From contig OZ251464.1 in NCBI GenBank assembly GCA_965242595.1, positions 248,001-312,000 of the forward strand: a stretch of DNA of 64,000 bases. The letters run 5' to 3'. Below, piece by piece: positions 7,661 to 15,078 of this stretch (position 1 is its first letter; every line of letters starts with the position of its first letter). The notes beneath the pieces are model-generated. The model was not told the origin of the DNA. It worked only from the letters and a program-made list of their open reading frames with translations, and ran no database searches. Position numbers and translations under genes: made by a program. This stretch comes from SP197 sp965242595 (GTDB taxonomy: Bacteria; Pseudomonadota; Alphaproteobacteria; SP197).

Positions 7661-8670
7661 GCGCCCTGCTCCGCTTCGGCCTGGCGGGCGCGGGCAATCT
7701 GGGCCATCAGCGCGCGGCAGGCGGCGGCCACGCCCTCGCCGGAGACGCCCGAAAGCGCCAGCGCCTCCTGGCCGGCGGCCGCCTCCAGCGCCCGCTTTGC
7801 CCGGGCGCGGGCGCTGGCATCCAGGGCGTCGATCTTGCTCAGCGCCAGCACCGTCGGCTTGGCCGCCAGGGCGGCATCATGGGCCGCGATCTCGTGGCGC
7901 ACCTTCGCCCAGTCGCCGCCCGGATCGGCGCCGGTGCCGTCGATCAGGTGCAGCAGGGCGCCGCAGCGTTCGGCGTGGCCCAGAAAACGGCAGCCCAGGC
8001 CGGCGCCCTGGCTGGCGCCCGCGATCAGGCCCGGCAGATCGGCCATCACAAAGCTTTTGCCGTCGGCGGCCACCACGCCCAGCTGCGGAACCAGGGTGGT
8101 GAAGGGATAGCCGGCGATTTTGGGCCGGGCGCGGGAGGTGGCCGCCAGCAGGGTCGATTTGCCGGCATTGGGCAGGCCCACCAGGCCAACATCGGCGATC
8201 AGCTTCAGCCGCAGCAGCACGCGGCGCTCTTCCCCCGGCCAGCCCGGATCGGCCCGGCGCGGCGCCCGGTTGACCGACGAGGCAAAGCGCAGATTGCCGC
8301 GCCCGCCATCGCCGCCCTTCAGCAGCACGCGGCGCTGGCCGGGCCGGGTCAGGTCGGCCAGCAAGGTGCCGTCTTCGGCGAGAACCTGGGTTCCCGCCGG
8401 CACCGGCAGCACGGTTGGGCTGGCGCTGGCGCCGGTGCGCTGGCGTCCGGCGCCGGGGCGTCCGTTGGCGGCGCGGGCGTGGGGGCGAAAGCGATAGTCG
8501 ATCAGCGTGTTCAGGCCGGCCACGCATTCCAGCACGATGTCGCCGCCGCGCCCGCCGTCGCCGCCGTCCGGCCCGCCGAAGGCGATGAACTTCTCGCGCC
8601 GGAAGCTGATGCAGCCGGGGCCGCCATCGCCGCTTTTCAGGTCGATCCTGGTCTCGTCCAGAAATTTCAT
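7657..8670 (-). CDS. obgE: Obg-family GTPase
   Basis: Essential GTPase involved in late 50S subunit assembly and stress signalling. The product has 337 residues. The glycine-rich Obg fold covers about residues 1-157 (FGGPDGGDGGRGGD near 31-44). The G domain follows, with P-loop GLPNAGKST at 165-173 and the G3 region DLPGLI. The start at 8670 (MKFLDETRIDLKSGDGG) is the family's normal N-terminus; the upstream 49 in-frame residues are not conserved. It lies 34 nt after rpmA in the ribosomal-protein operon. The usual variable C-terminal extension is absent, as in many alphaproteobacteria. Confidence 0.95.
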   Translation of the reverse strand: MKFLDETRIDLKSGDGGPGCISFRREKFIAFGGPDGGDGGRGGDIVLECVAGLNTLIDYRFRPHARAANGRPGAGRQRTGASASPTVLPVPAGTQVLAEDGTLLADLTRPGQRRVLLKGGDGGRGNLRFASSVNRAPRRADPGWPGEERRVLLRLKLIADVGLVGLPNAGKSTLLAATSRARPKIAGYPFTTLVPQLGVVAADGKSFVMADLPGLIAGASQGAGLGCRFLGHAERCGALLHLIDGTGADPGGDWAKVRHEIAAHDAALAAKPTVLALSKIDALDASARARAKRALEAAAGQEALALSGVSGEGVAAACRALMAQIARARQAEAEQGA

Positions 8671-8704
8671 GGCGCGGGGGCGCGCGGGAATCCTGAAATT
8701 GGGC

Positions 8705-8965
8705 CTATTGGGCCGCGTCCGGCACCACGATGTCGATATGCGTGCGCCGCCCGCGCCGAAAGCGAACCACGCCGGCAGCGGTGGCGAACAAGGTATGGTC
8801 CTTGCCCATGCCGACATGGCGTCCGGGGTAGAAACGGGTGCCGCGCTGGCGCACCAGGATGTTGCCGGCCACCACCCGCTCGCCGCCGAATTTCTTCACG
8901 CCCAGCCGTCGCCCGGCGGAATCGCGCCCATTGCGCGAGCTGCCGCCCGCCTTTTTGTGGGCCAT
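8705..8965 (-). CDS. rpmA: 50S ribosomal protein L27
   Basis: An 86-residue basic protein of the large subunit whose N-terminus reaches toward the peptidyl-transferase centre. It starts MAHKKAGGSSRNGRDS, the classical L27 N-terminus without a cleaved leader, and continues with GGERVVAGNILVRQRG and FYPGRHVGMGKDHTLFA. Its ATG immediately follows the rplU stop, consistent with a single rplU-rpmA-obgE transcript. Confidence 0.97.
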   Translation of the reverse strand: MAHKKAGGSSRNGRDSAGRRLGVKKFGGERVVAGNILVRQRGTRFYPGRHVGMGKDHTLFATAAGVVRFRRGRRTHIDIVVPDAAQ

Positions 8966-9322
8966 TCAGGCCTCCCCGCCGTCTGCGGCCGCCTGGCCGC
9001 CATCGGCCAGGATTTCGGCGATCTTCACCACCGTGCGGTGCTGGCGGTGGCCGGCGCGGCGGCGGTAGGTCTTGCGGCGCTTTTTCTTGAAGATCAGGAT
9101 TTTGGCGTCGCGCTTGTGTTCCAGAATCTCGGCCGTCACCCGCGCCGTGGCCGCCTTCGTGTCGAAGCTGTCGGGGGTATCGCCCGCGCCGTTCGTGGCC
9201 ACCATCAGCACGCGGTCGAAGGCGATCACCTGGCCCACCTCGCCCGCCAGCCGCTCCACGGCCAGGATGTCGCCCTCGGCCACCCGGTATTGCTTGCCGC
9301 CGGTCTGGATCACTGCGAACAT
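8966..9322 (-). CDS. rplU: 50S ribosomal protein L21
   Basis: A 118-residue large-subunit protein that binds 23S rRNA. It starts MFAVIQTGGKQYRV (ATG at 9320-9322) and has the basic KRDAKILIFKKKRRKTYRRR segment and GHRQHRT near the C-terminus. A short Ala/Gly-rich tail (ADGGQAAADGGEA) is appended, as often in alphaproteobacteria. It is the first gene of the operon that runs to rsfS. A strong sigma70-like promoter lies about 40 nt upstream. Confidence 0.96.
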   Translation of the reverse strand: MFAVIQTGGKQYRVAEGDILAVERLAGEVGQVIAFDRVLMVATNGAGDTPDSFDTKAATARVTAEILEHKRDAKILIFKKKRRKTYRRRAGHRQHRTVVKIAEILADGGQAAADGGEA

Positions 9323-9362
9323 CCCGCACCCTTGCCGCCCTGGCGGCTGCTGGAAGGCGGCG

Positions 9363-9390
9363 ACTATAGCGGGCGGCGCGCCGCTGTCAA
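9363..9390 (-). promoter_or_regulatory. sigma70-like promoter of the rplU-rpmA-obgE operon
   Basis: On the minus strand TTGACA (9390-9385) is followed, after 16 nt, by TATAGT (9368-9363). This is close to consensus for a housekeeping promoter. Initiation near 9356 would give a leader of about 35 nt before the L21 ATG at 9322. The spacer contains a GC-rich palindrome, GGCGCGCC. Confidence 0.65.
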
Positions 9391-9596
9391 CGCCCGCCGG
9401 GCGTGACGGAGCGCCAGGCCCCAGCCCGGCGGGTGGGCGGATGCGGCCCCCCACCACCCACCAGCGCGCAGCGGCCGCGCGGGCCGGTGCTCGGTTGACG
9501 GCCACGTGGGAGGCTGCTACCGGTGCGGGTGCGAAGTGGCTCGGCCGTGTCGGGCCGTTGCCGCGCAAGCCCCGTGGCCTGACAGGGAGACTCGAA

Positions 9597-10400
9597 ATGC
9601 CCGCGCCCGTATCCGGAAGCACGCTCTCGAAGGTTCTGGAGCAGAGGGACGTGACCGACACTTGGCTCGCCCAAAGAATGGGCGTAGCCCCGCCGACAGT
9701 GGCGTATTGGAAAAGATGCGTAGAGATCCCGCACAAACGTATTGCCGGGCTTAAAAAGGTGCTTGGTCCTCTCACGGTTGAAGAAGGCAGAAGCCCACAA
9801 TTGTGGGTGAAGGACTTCAAGAAACGCTACAAGGCCTTGCAAAGAGAGCATCCGTTCGCCGCTCAGAGCCTGGCGAACGCATCGCAGTTGAATGCGTTGA
9901 CCATCCACAACATACTGAACGATGTAACGACTTCTCCCTACGAAAGAACCATGGAGCATCTCGATAAGGGGTTAGAGTTGTTGAGGGCAGAGCTTGAAGA
10001 GGGCGGCAAATCCTTCATCGAAGAATCCGCCGATGACATACCTCTAGCTTTCTTGGAAGGAAGCGTCAAGCTCGTCAAAAAAGAAAGCGAGGAAGTGAAC
10101 AAGATAAAAACACCGGGCGTGTATATCTTGTATGGCGGGCATAATGTAACACGCGTGCAGGACGAGAAACTGCCCAAATTTCACGGCGCACCGGAATATG
10201 TTGGGCGAACCGATAACATCAGCCGCAGGATGAAGCAGCACGGGGAAAAATGGTGGTTTCTTGGTGTTGAGTGGATCGCTTATGTCAAAGTCGATGACGC
10301 GGAACAACGCAAGTGGCTGGAGGCGATATTGATCCGGCTGCTGAACCCCCAGTTCAATAAGCCAGCGGGACGGCGGCGCACCAAGAAGAAGCCCAACTGA
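9597..10400 (+). CDS. HTH-GIY-YIG nuclease-like protein, AT-richer, likely acquired
   Basis: A 267-residue protein not assigned to a named family. Residues about 12-50 form an XRE-like HTH (VTDTWLAQRMGVAPPTVAYW). Residues about 88-122 may be a second HTH. Residues 174-254 are a GIY-YIG nuclease domain: GVY at 174-176, YVG at 201-203, Arg204, Arg210/211 and His215, Glu242 in WLEAILI and Asn254 in LNPQFN. The key catalytic positions thus look intact. The C-terminus is Lys/Arg-rich. The start ATG has a GGGAGA Shine-Dalgarno 6 nt upstream. Composition is clearly AT-richer than the flanks. It is divergent from rplU and 48 nt upstream of a phosphatase gene. It could be a restriction, homing or repair-like nuclease; none is proven. 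Confidence 0.75.
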   Translation: MPAPVSGSTLSKVLEQRDVTDTWLAQRMGVAPPTVAYWKRCVEIPHKRIAGLKKVLGPLTVEEGRSPQLWVKDFKKRYKALQREHPFAAQSLANASQLNALTIHNILNDVTTSPYERTMEHLDKGLELLRAELEEGGKSFIEESADDIPLAFLEGSVKLVKKESEEVNKIKTPGVYILYGGHNVTRVQDEKLPKFHGAPEYVGRTDNISRRMKQHGEKWWFLGVEWIAYVKVDDAEQRKWLEAILIRLLNPQFNKPAGRRRTKKKPN

Positions 10401-10448
10401 GCTGCCGCAGGCCAAACACCCACCCACCGACCTAGCAAAGCACGCGCC

Positions 10449-11204
10449 ATGGCGGGGGAGGCCGTGACGCACACCGCAGCGCCAGCCCCGCGCGTCGGCG
10501 AGGACACGCTGGTCTATGCCGTCGGCGACATCCACGGGCGGGCCGATCTGCTGGAACGGCTGCTGGCCCTGATCGCCGCCGATGCCGCTCCCCGGCCCCA
10601 GCCGCGCAAGCTGCTGATCTTCCTGGGCGATTATGTCGATCGGGGCGGCGATTCGCGCCGCGTGCTGGATATGCTGGCCGCCGGGGGCAATGACGGCTTC
10701 CGGCGCGTGCATCTGAAGGGCAACCACGAAGACGCCATGCTGCGCTTTCTGGCAGACCCGCAGCAGGTCGGGCGCTGGTGGATCGGGCCCAATATGGGCG
10801 GCGCCGCCACCCTGCGCTCTTATGGCATCGATGCTGGCCGGCCCGTGGCCCGCGTCCATGGCGAGCTCCGCCGCCGCCTGCCCCCTGCCCATCGCGCCTT
10901 TCTGGAAGGCCTGACGCTGTGCCACCAGGAGGGCGATTATCTGTTCGTCCATGCCGGCATCCGCCCCGGCGTGCCGCTGGAGCGCCAGACGGCAGAGGAC
11001 ATGATGTGGATCCGGGACGAATTCCTGGGCTGGCAAGGCGCGCTGCCCAAAACGCCCAAAACTGTGGTGCACGGGCATAGCATCCACCCCTGCCCGGAGG
11101 TCTGCCGCCACCGCATCGGCATCGACACCGGCGCCTGGCATTTCGGCGTGCTGACCGCGCTGGCCCTGGCTGGCGACAAGCACGACTTTATCCAGGCGCG
11201 ATGA
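10449..11204 (+). CDS. PPP-family serine/threonine phosphatase / metallophosphoesterase
   Basis: A 251-residue cytosolic metallophosphatase. The three canonical metal motifs are present: GDIHG at residues 26-30, GDYVDRG at 60-66 and GNHE at 91-94. A later HAG in LFVHAGIRP and VVHGHS supply the remaining metal ligands. This is the bacterial PrpA/ApaH-like branch that removes phosphate from Ser/Thr or dinucleotides; the substrate cannot be told from sequence. It overlaps gmhB by 4 nt, so it belongs to the heptose operon transcriptionally and may have a regulatory role there. Confidence 0.85.
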   Translation: MAGEAVTHTAAPAPRVGEDTLVYAVGDIHGRADLLERLLALIAADAAPRPQPRKLLIFLGDYVDRGGDSRRVLDMLAAGGNDGFRRVHLKGNHEDAMLRFLADPQQVGRWWIGPNMGGAATLRSYGIDAGRPVARVHGELRRRLPPAHRAFLEGLTLCHQEGDYLFVHAGIRPGVPLERQTAEDMMWIRDEFLGWQGALPKTPKTVVHGHSIHPCPEVCRHRIGIDTGAWHFGVLTALALAGDKHDFIQAR

Positions 11205-11818
11205 GCGGCGAGCAGCCCTGGCCGCTGGACGATGACGGCGTCTGGCGCGAAATCGTGCCGCGCCCCGGCGCCACCGGACGAGGCGCCCCGGGCCTGTTTC
11301 TCGACCGCGACGGCGTGGTGGTGGAGGATGTGGGCTGGCTGCGCCGCGCGCGGGATGCGCGCCTGCTGCCCGGCATCGCCGCGCTGATCGCCGCCGCCAA
11401 TCGGGCGGGCGTGCCGGTGGCGGTGGTCACCAACCAATCGGGCATCGGGCGCGGCCTGTTCGGCTGGGGCGAGTTCGCCGCCGTCCAGCGCGCCATCGCC
11501 GCCGCCCTGGCCCGGGAAGGCGCGCGCTGGGATGCCGTTTTCGCCGCCCCCTTCCCGCCGGGCGAGCAACGGATGCGCAAGCCGGCCCCCGGCATGCTGC
11601 TGGCCGCCGCCCAGGCCCTGGGGCTGAATATCGGCGCCTCCTGGATGCTGGGCGATCGCGCCTCCGACATGGAGGCGGCCTGGCGTGCCGGGGCGGCCGG
11701 CGGCATCCTGATAGGCGCGGGCCAGGACGAGGACGTTTTTGCCGCCCCGGCAGGCTTCCGCGTGCTCCATGCCGCCACGCCCGGCGCGGCGCGGCCGCTG
11801 CTGCCCTTCCTGGCCTGA
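11201..11818 (+). CDS. gmhB: D,D-heptose 1,7-bisphosphate phosphatase (HAD-IIIA), zinc-less variant
   Basis: Predicted to remove the C7 phosphate from manno-heptose 1,7-bisphosphate on the way to ADP-heptose for LPS core. The 205-residue HAD protein has D35-R-D37-G (nucleophile and acid), TNQSGIGRG around 77-85, KPAPGML and LGDRASDM. The Cys/His zinc loop normally found before KPAPGM in E. coli GmhB (CxHxH...CxC) is absent; the loop reads FPPGEQRMRK. Function rests on the HAD-IIIA signature and on gmhA and hldD next door. A related histidinol or other sugar phosphatase is a less likely alternative. Confidence 0.82.
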   Translation: MSGEQPWPLDDDGVWREIVPRPGATGRGAPGLFLDRDGVVVEDVGWLRRARDARLLPGIAALIAAANRAGVPVAVVTNQSGIGRGLFGWGEFAAVQRAIAAALAREGARWDAVFAAPFPPGEQRMRKPAPGMLLAAAQALGLNIGASWMLGDRASDMEAAWRAGAAGGILIGAGQDEDVFAAPAGFRVLHAATPGAARPLLPFLA

Positions 11819-11858
11819 AGCCGGCCCGAAGCTGGCCCGAATCCGGCTTGAACGGGCC
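11817..11858 (+). repeat. four degenerate 11-bp direct repeats after gmhB
   Basis: Units GAAGCCGGCCC (11817-11827), GAAGCTGGCCC (11828-11838), GAATCCGGCTT (11839-11849) and GAACGGGCC (11850-11858) follow head to tail. The first unit includes the end of the gmhB stop codon. They fill about half of the 81-nt gap between gmhB and gmhA. No function is apparent. Confidence 0.5.
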
Positions 11859-11899
11859 GCCCGCGCGGGCTATGGCGGGGCGGTGCCGCCGGGGGCGCC

Positions 11900-12493
11900 A
11901 TGGACATCGCCCGTTTCTACGCCGCCGAATTCGACCGCCACGAAGCGGCGCTGCGGGCGAGCAGGCAGGCGTTGCTGGAACCGTTCTGCCGCCTGGTCCA
12001 GGTGTGCGTCCACAGCCTGCGGGGGGGCGGCACGCTGTTCCTGTTCGGCAACGGCGGCAGCGCCGGCGACGCCCAGCATCTGGCGGGCGAGCTTTCCGTG
12101 CGCTATGCCCGCAACCGGCGCGCCATCGCCGCCCTGGCCCTGGCCAGCGACGCGGCGGCGCTGACGGCGGCCGGCAACGATCTGGGCTTCGCCCGCGTCT
12201 TCGCCCGCCAGCTGGAGGCGCTGGGGCGCCCCGGCGATGTGGCCCTGGGCCTTACCACCTCCGGCAAAAGCGCCAATGTGCTGGCCGCGCTCAGTCATGC
12301 CCGCGACCACGGCATGGTGGCGGCGGCCCTGGCCGGGCGCGATGGCGGCCACCTGCCCGGCCTGGCCGATCCGCTGCTGATCGTCCCCGACGCCGCCACG
12401 GCGCGCATCCAGGAAATGCACCTGCTGCTGGGGCAGATGCTGTGTGCCGCCATCGAGATCGAGCTGGGCTGCGTGCCGGAGGCCGCCCCTTGA
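11900..12493 (+). CDS. gmhA: sedoheptulose-7-phosphate isomerase
   Basis: Converts sedoheptulose 7-phosphate to D-glycero-D-manno-heptose 7-phosphate, the first step of ADP-heptose synthesis. The 197-residue SIS-domain protein carries GNGGSAGDAQHLAGEL around residues 50-65 and the phosphate-binding TTSGKSANV. The helix with IQEMHLLLGQMLC near the C-terminus provides the metal and active-site residues. Its stop codon overlaps the TTG start of hldD (TTGA). Confidence 0.93.
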   Translation: MDIARFYAAEFDRHEAALRASRQALLEPFCRLVQVCVHSLRGGGTLFLFGNGGSAGDAQHLAGELSVRYARNRRAIAALALASDAAALTAAGNDLGFARVFARQLEALGRPGDVALGLTTSGKSANVLAALSHARDHGMVAAALAGRDGGHLPGLADPLLIVPDAATARIQEMHLLLGQMLCAAIEIELGCVPEAAP

Positions 12494-13527
12494 TCCTGGT
12501 GACCGGCGCTGCCGGCTTCATCGGCTCCAACATCGCGGCGGCGCTGGCCCGCCAGGGCGCCACCCTGGCCCTGTGCGACCGCCATTTGGACGCAGGCCGC
12601 GGCGCCCCGGTGCCCCAGGCGGCCATCGCCCAGCGGGTGGCGGCGGACGAGCTGATGGCCTGGCTGCGGGGCCGGCGCGGCCTGGAGGCCGTGATCCACA
12701 TGGGCGCCGTCACCTCCACCACCGAAACCGATGCCGATCTCATCCTGCGCACCAATGTCTGGCTGCCGCTGATGCTGTGGGATTGGTGCGCCCGGGCCCG
12801 GGTGCCGCTGATCTGGGCCTCGTCCGCCCAGGTCTATGGCGACGGCGGCCAGGGCTTCGACGACTCGTGCTGCCAGCAGGACATGGCCAGGCTGCGCCCG
12901 GTGACCCCCTATGGCGCCGGCAAGCTGCTGTTCGACCGCCTGGCGGTGCGCGAGCGCGATGGCGGGCACCCCACGCCGCCGCATTGGGCCGGTTTGCGCT
13001 TTTTCAACGTCTATGGCCCCTTCGAAGACCATAAGGGCGATATGCGCAGCCCGGTCGCCAAAAACTTTCCGCTGCTACGGGCGGGCGGCGCGCTGCGCCT
13101 GTTCCGATCGCACCGGCCCGGCATCGCCGATGGCGAGCAGAAGCGCGACTTCGTCCATGTCGAGGATTGCGCCCGCGTGGTCGCCTGGCTGCTGGCCCGG
13201 CCCCAGGTCAGCGGCATCTTCAATCTGGGCACCGGCCGCGCCCGCAGCTGGCTGGAGCTGGCCGGCGCCCTGTTCGCCGCCCTGGGCCGCAAGCCCGCCA
13301 TCGAATTCGTCGCCATGCCGGCGGCGCTGGAAGGGCGCTATCAGTATTTCACCCAGGCCGAGATGGGCCGCCTGCGCCGGGCGGGCTATGAACGGCCCTT
13401 CATCGCCCTGGAACAGGGCGTGGCGGATTATGTCCAGGGCCATCTGCTGCCACGGGCGGCGGCCACGGATGAGGCAGAGGGGACAGAGGAGGCAGATCAT
13501 GGCAAGACCGCAAGCGGACCGGGTTGA
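12490..13527 (+). CDS. hldD: ADP-L-glycero-D-manno-heptose 6-epimerase
   Basis: Epimerises ADP-D,D-heptose to ADP-L,D-heptose for the LPS inner core. The 345-residue extended SDR starts at a TTG (12490), giving MILVTGAAGFIGSN with the NAD motif right at the N-terminus; no ATG fits. Family-specific blocks are SSAQVYGDG, the catalytic YGAGK, FFNVYGPFEDHKGDM, QKRDFVHVED and GRYQYFTQAEM. The TTG overlaps the gmhA stop by 4 nt. The last 29 nt overlap the next gene. No hldE kinase/adenylyltransferase lies in the window, so it must be elsewhere. Confidence 0.92.
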   Translation: MILVTGAAGFIGSNIAAALARQGATLALCDRHLDAGRGAPVPQAAIAQRVAADELMAWLRGRRGLEAVIHMGAVTSTTETDADLILRTNVWLPLMLWDWCARARVPLIWASSAQVYGDGGQGFDDSCCQQDMARLRPVTPYGAGKLLFDRLAVRERDGGHPTPPHWAGLRFFNVYGPFEDHKGDMRSPVAKNFPLLRAGGALRLFRSHRPGIADGEQKRDFVHVEDCARVVAWLLARPQVSGIFNLGTGRARSWLELAGALFAALGRKPAIEFVAMPAALEGRYQYFTQAEMGRLRRAGYERPFIALEQGVADYVQGHLLPRAAATDEAEGTEEADHGKTASGPG

Positions 13528-14413
13528 GCGCGTTGCCTGCGTGGGCGGCGGCACCATCGGCGCCGGCTGGGCGGCGGTGTTCCTGGCGGCCGGCAAGCAG
13601 GTGACGATGAGCGACCCCGCGCCCGGGGCCGAAGGGCGCGCCCGCGCCATCGTCGATCAGGCCTGGCCGTGGCTGGAAAGGCTGGGGCTGGCCCCCGGCG
13701 CCTGCCGCCAGCGCCTGCGCTTTGCCGCCAGCCCGGAAGAGGCGGTCGCCGAGGCCCAGTTCGTCCAGGAAAGCGCCCCCGACCGGGAGGATGTGAAGAT
13801 CGCGCTCTTCGCCCGCATCGATGCCGCCTGCCCCGCCGAGACCGTGCTGGCGAGCTCGTCCTCCTCCTTCCTGCCCACCCGCCTGCAATCGCAATGCCGC
13901 CATCCACAGCGGGTGGTGATCGGCCATCCCTTCGCGCCCAGCTATCTGCTGCCGCTGGTCGAGGTGGTGGGCGGCCAGGCCACCTGCCCGGCGGCTATGG
14001 ATTGGGCCTGCGCCTTTTACGACAGCATCGGGCGCCGTCCGCTGCGGCTGAAGAAGGAGATCGAGGCCTATATCGCCAACCGCCTCCAGCATGTGGTCTT
14101 CGACGAAGCGGCCAGCCTGGTCGAACAAGGCATCTGCGACTGGCGCGACATCGACACCGCCATCGCCTGCGGCCCCGGCCTGCGCTGGGCCTTCGCCGGG
14201 CCGGCCACCTGCTACCATCTGGGCGGCGGCAAGGGCGGCGTCACCCACATGATCGACCATTTCGGCTGGAACAGGGGCGAACAGGCCCGCCGGCGGCTGA
14301 TCGGCGAGGTGGAGGAGATGTATGGCCACCTGACCATGGACGCGCTGGAACGCTGGCGCGACGAAAACCTGGTGGCGCTGCTGACAGGCCTGAAGCCGCC
14401 GCCCAAGGGATAA
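13499..14413 (+). CDS. L-carnitine dehydrogenase-like 3-hydroxyacyl-CoA dehydrogenase family protein
   Basis: A 304-residue NAD-dependent dehydrogenase. The Rossmann motif is GGGTIGAGWAAVF near residue 16. The middle carries VQESAPDREDVK, then ASSSSSFLPT and GHPFAPSYLLPLVEVVGG. The C-terminal domain has GPGLRWAFAGP. These blocks match L-carnitine dehydrogenase (carnitine to 3-dehydrocarnitine) better than 3-hydroxybutyryl-CoA dehydrogenase, which normally has Asn in GHFFNP. An AGAGG-type Shine-Dalgarno precedes the ATG, inside the 3' end of hldD (29-nt overlap). The usual carnitine-operon partners (thioesterase, BKACE) are not adjacent, so the substrate is inferred. Confidence 0.78.
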   Translation: MARPQADRVERVACVGGGTIGAGWAAVFLAAGKQVTMSDPAPGAEGRARAIVDQAWPWLERLGLAPGACRQRLRFAASPEEAVAEAQFVQESAPDREDVKIALFARIDAACPAETVLASSSSSFLPTRLQSQCRHPQRVVIGHPFAPSYLLPLVEVVGGQATCPAAMDWACAFYDSIGRRPLRLKKEIEAYIANRLQHVVFDEAASLVEQGICDWRDIDTAIACGPGLRWAFAGPATCYHLGGGKGGVTHMIDHFGWNRGEQARRRLIGEVEEMYGHLTMDALERWRDENLVALLTGLKPPPKG

Positions 14414-14552
14414 GCCGCTCGGCCCGGGGCGCGCCAGCGGCCAGGGCCCTGGCGTAGCAGGCATCGCCATCGACGCCCACGATCCGCAAGCCCCCGGAGC
14501 TGCTGGACTTGACCCTGCCCCTCCGCTATGACCCGCTGCGCCAGGAGGTGCC

Positions 14553-14918
14553 ATGACCGTTCACACCATCATGCTGCCGGATATGGTCCAATACGATGGG
14601 CTGCGTTCCGTGATCTGGGACGACGAGGCCGGCACCGTCACCGGCGAGCATAGCAGCGTGCCTGATATGCAGGAGATGCTGGCGGCCACACCGCCCGTCG
14701 AGGTCGAAGATGGTATGCGCGGCGTCGTCCTGCATGACCCCGGTCACGACCCGGCCGACTTCCTCCGCCTGCTGTGGGACGCCTACTGGCCGGTGATGGA
14801 CGAGCCGCTGCGCTCTACCCTGCCGTCCGTCTTCGATGGCGTCGAGATGACGCCAGCGCCGCCATATCCACCGGCGCCCGTCGATGCCGACGGCAACCCC
14901 GTTCTCGTGCTCCAATGA
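14553..14918 (+). CDS. hypothetical protein (121 aa)
   Basis: No family is recognised. A good Shine-Dalgarno (AGGAGGTG) sits directly before the ATG, which supports a real gene. The protein is acidic with no signal peptide or membrane segment. It ends in a Pro-rich stretch (PAPPYPPAPVDADG). The region GMRGVVLHDPGHDPADFLRLL suggests a folded core. It stands alone between the carnitine-dehydrogenase-like gene and the convergent BMP lipoprotein gene. The 139 nt upstream and 160 nt downstream show no clear RNA or promoter. Confidence 0.6.
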   Translation: MTVHTIMLPDMVQYDGLRSVIWDDEAGTVTGEHSSVPDMQEMLAATPPVEVEDGMRGVVLHDPGHDPADFLRLLWDAYWPVMDEPLRSTLPSVFDGVEMTPAPPYPPAPVDADGNPVLVLQ

Positions 14919-15078
14919 GGCAGCCCGCCTGCCCCAGATTCCCGCTCTTCCAGGGGAATCGAAATGATCCGGAGCACTCACGCCCCAAACCGTTGAAATT
15001 CCGCGAGTTTCCGTAGAATTCCGTCCATCGCCCCCTGCTCCGGACCTTTCGGATTCCTTACAGCCTCCGTTGCCGCCG

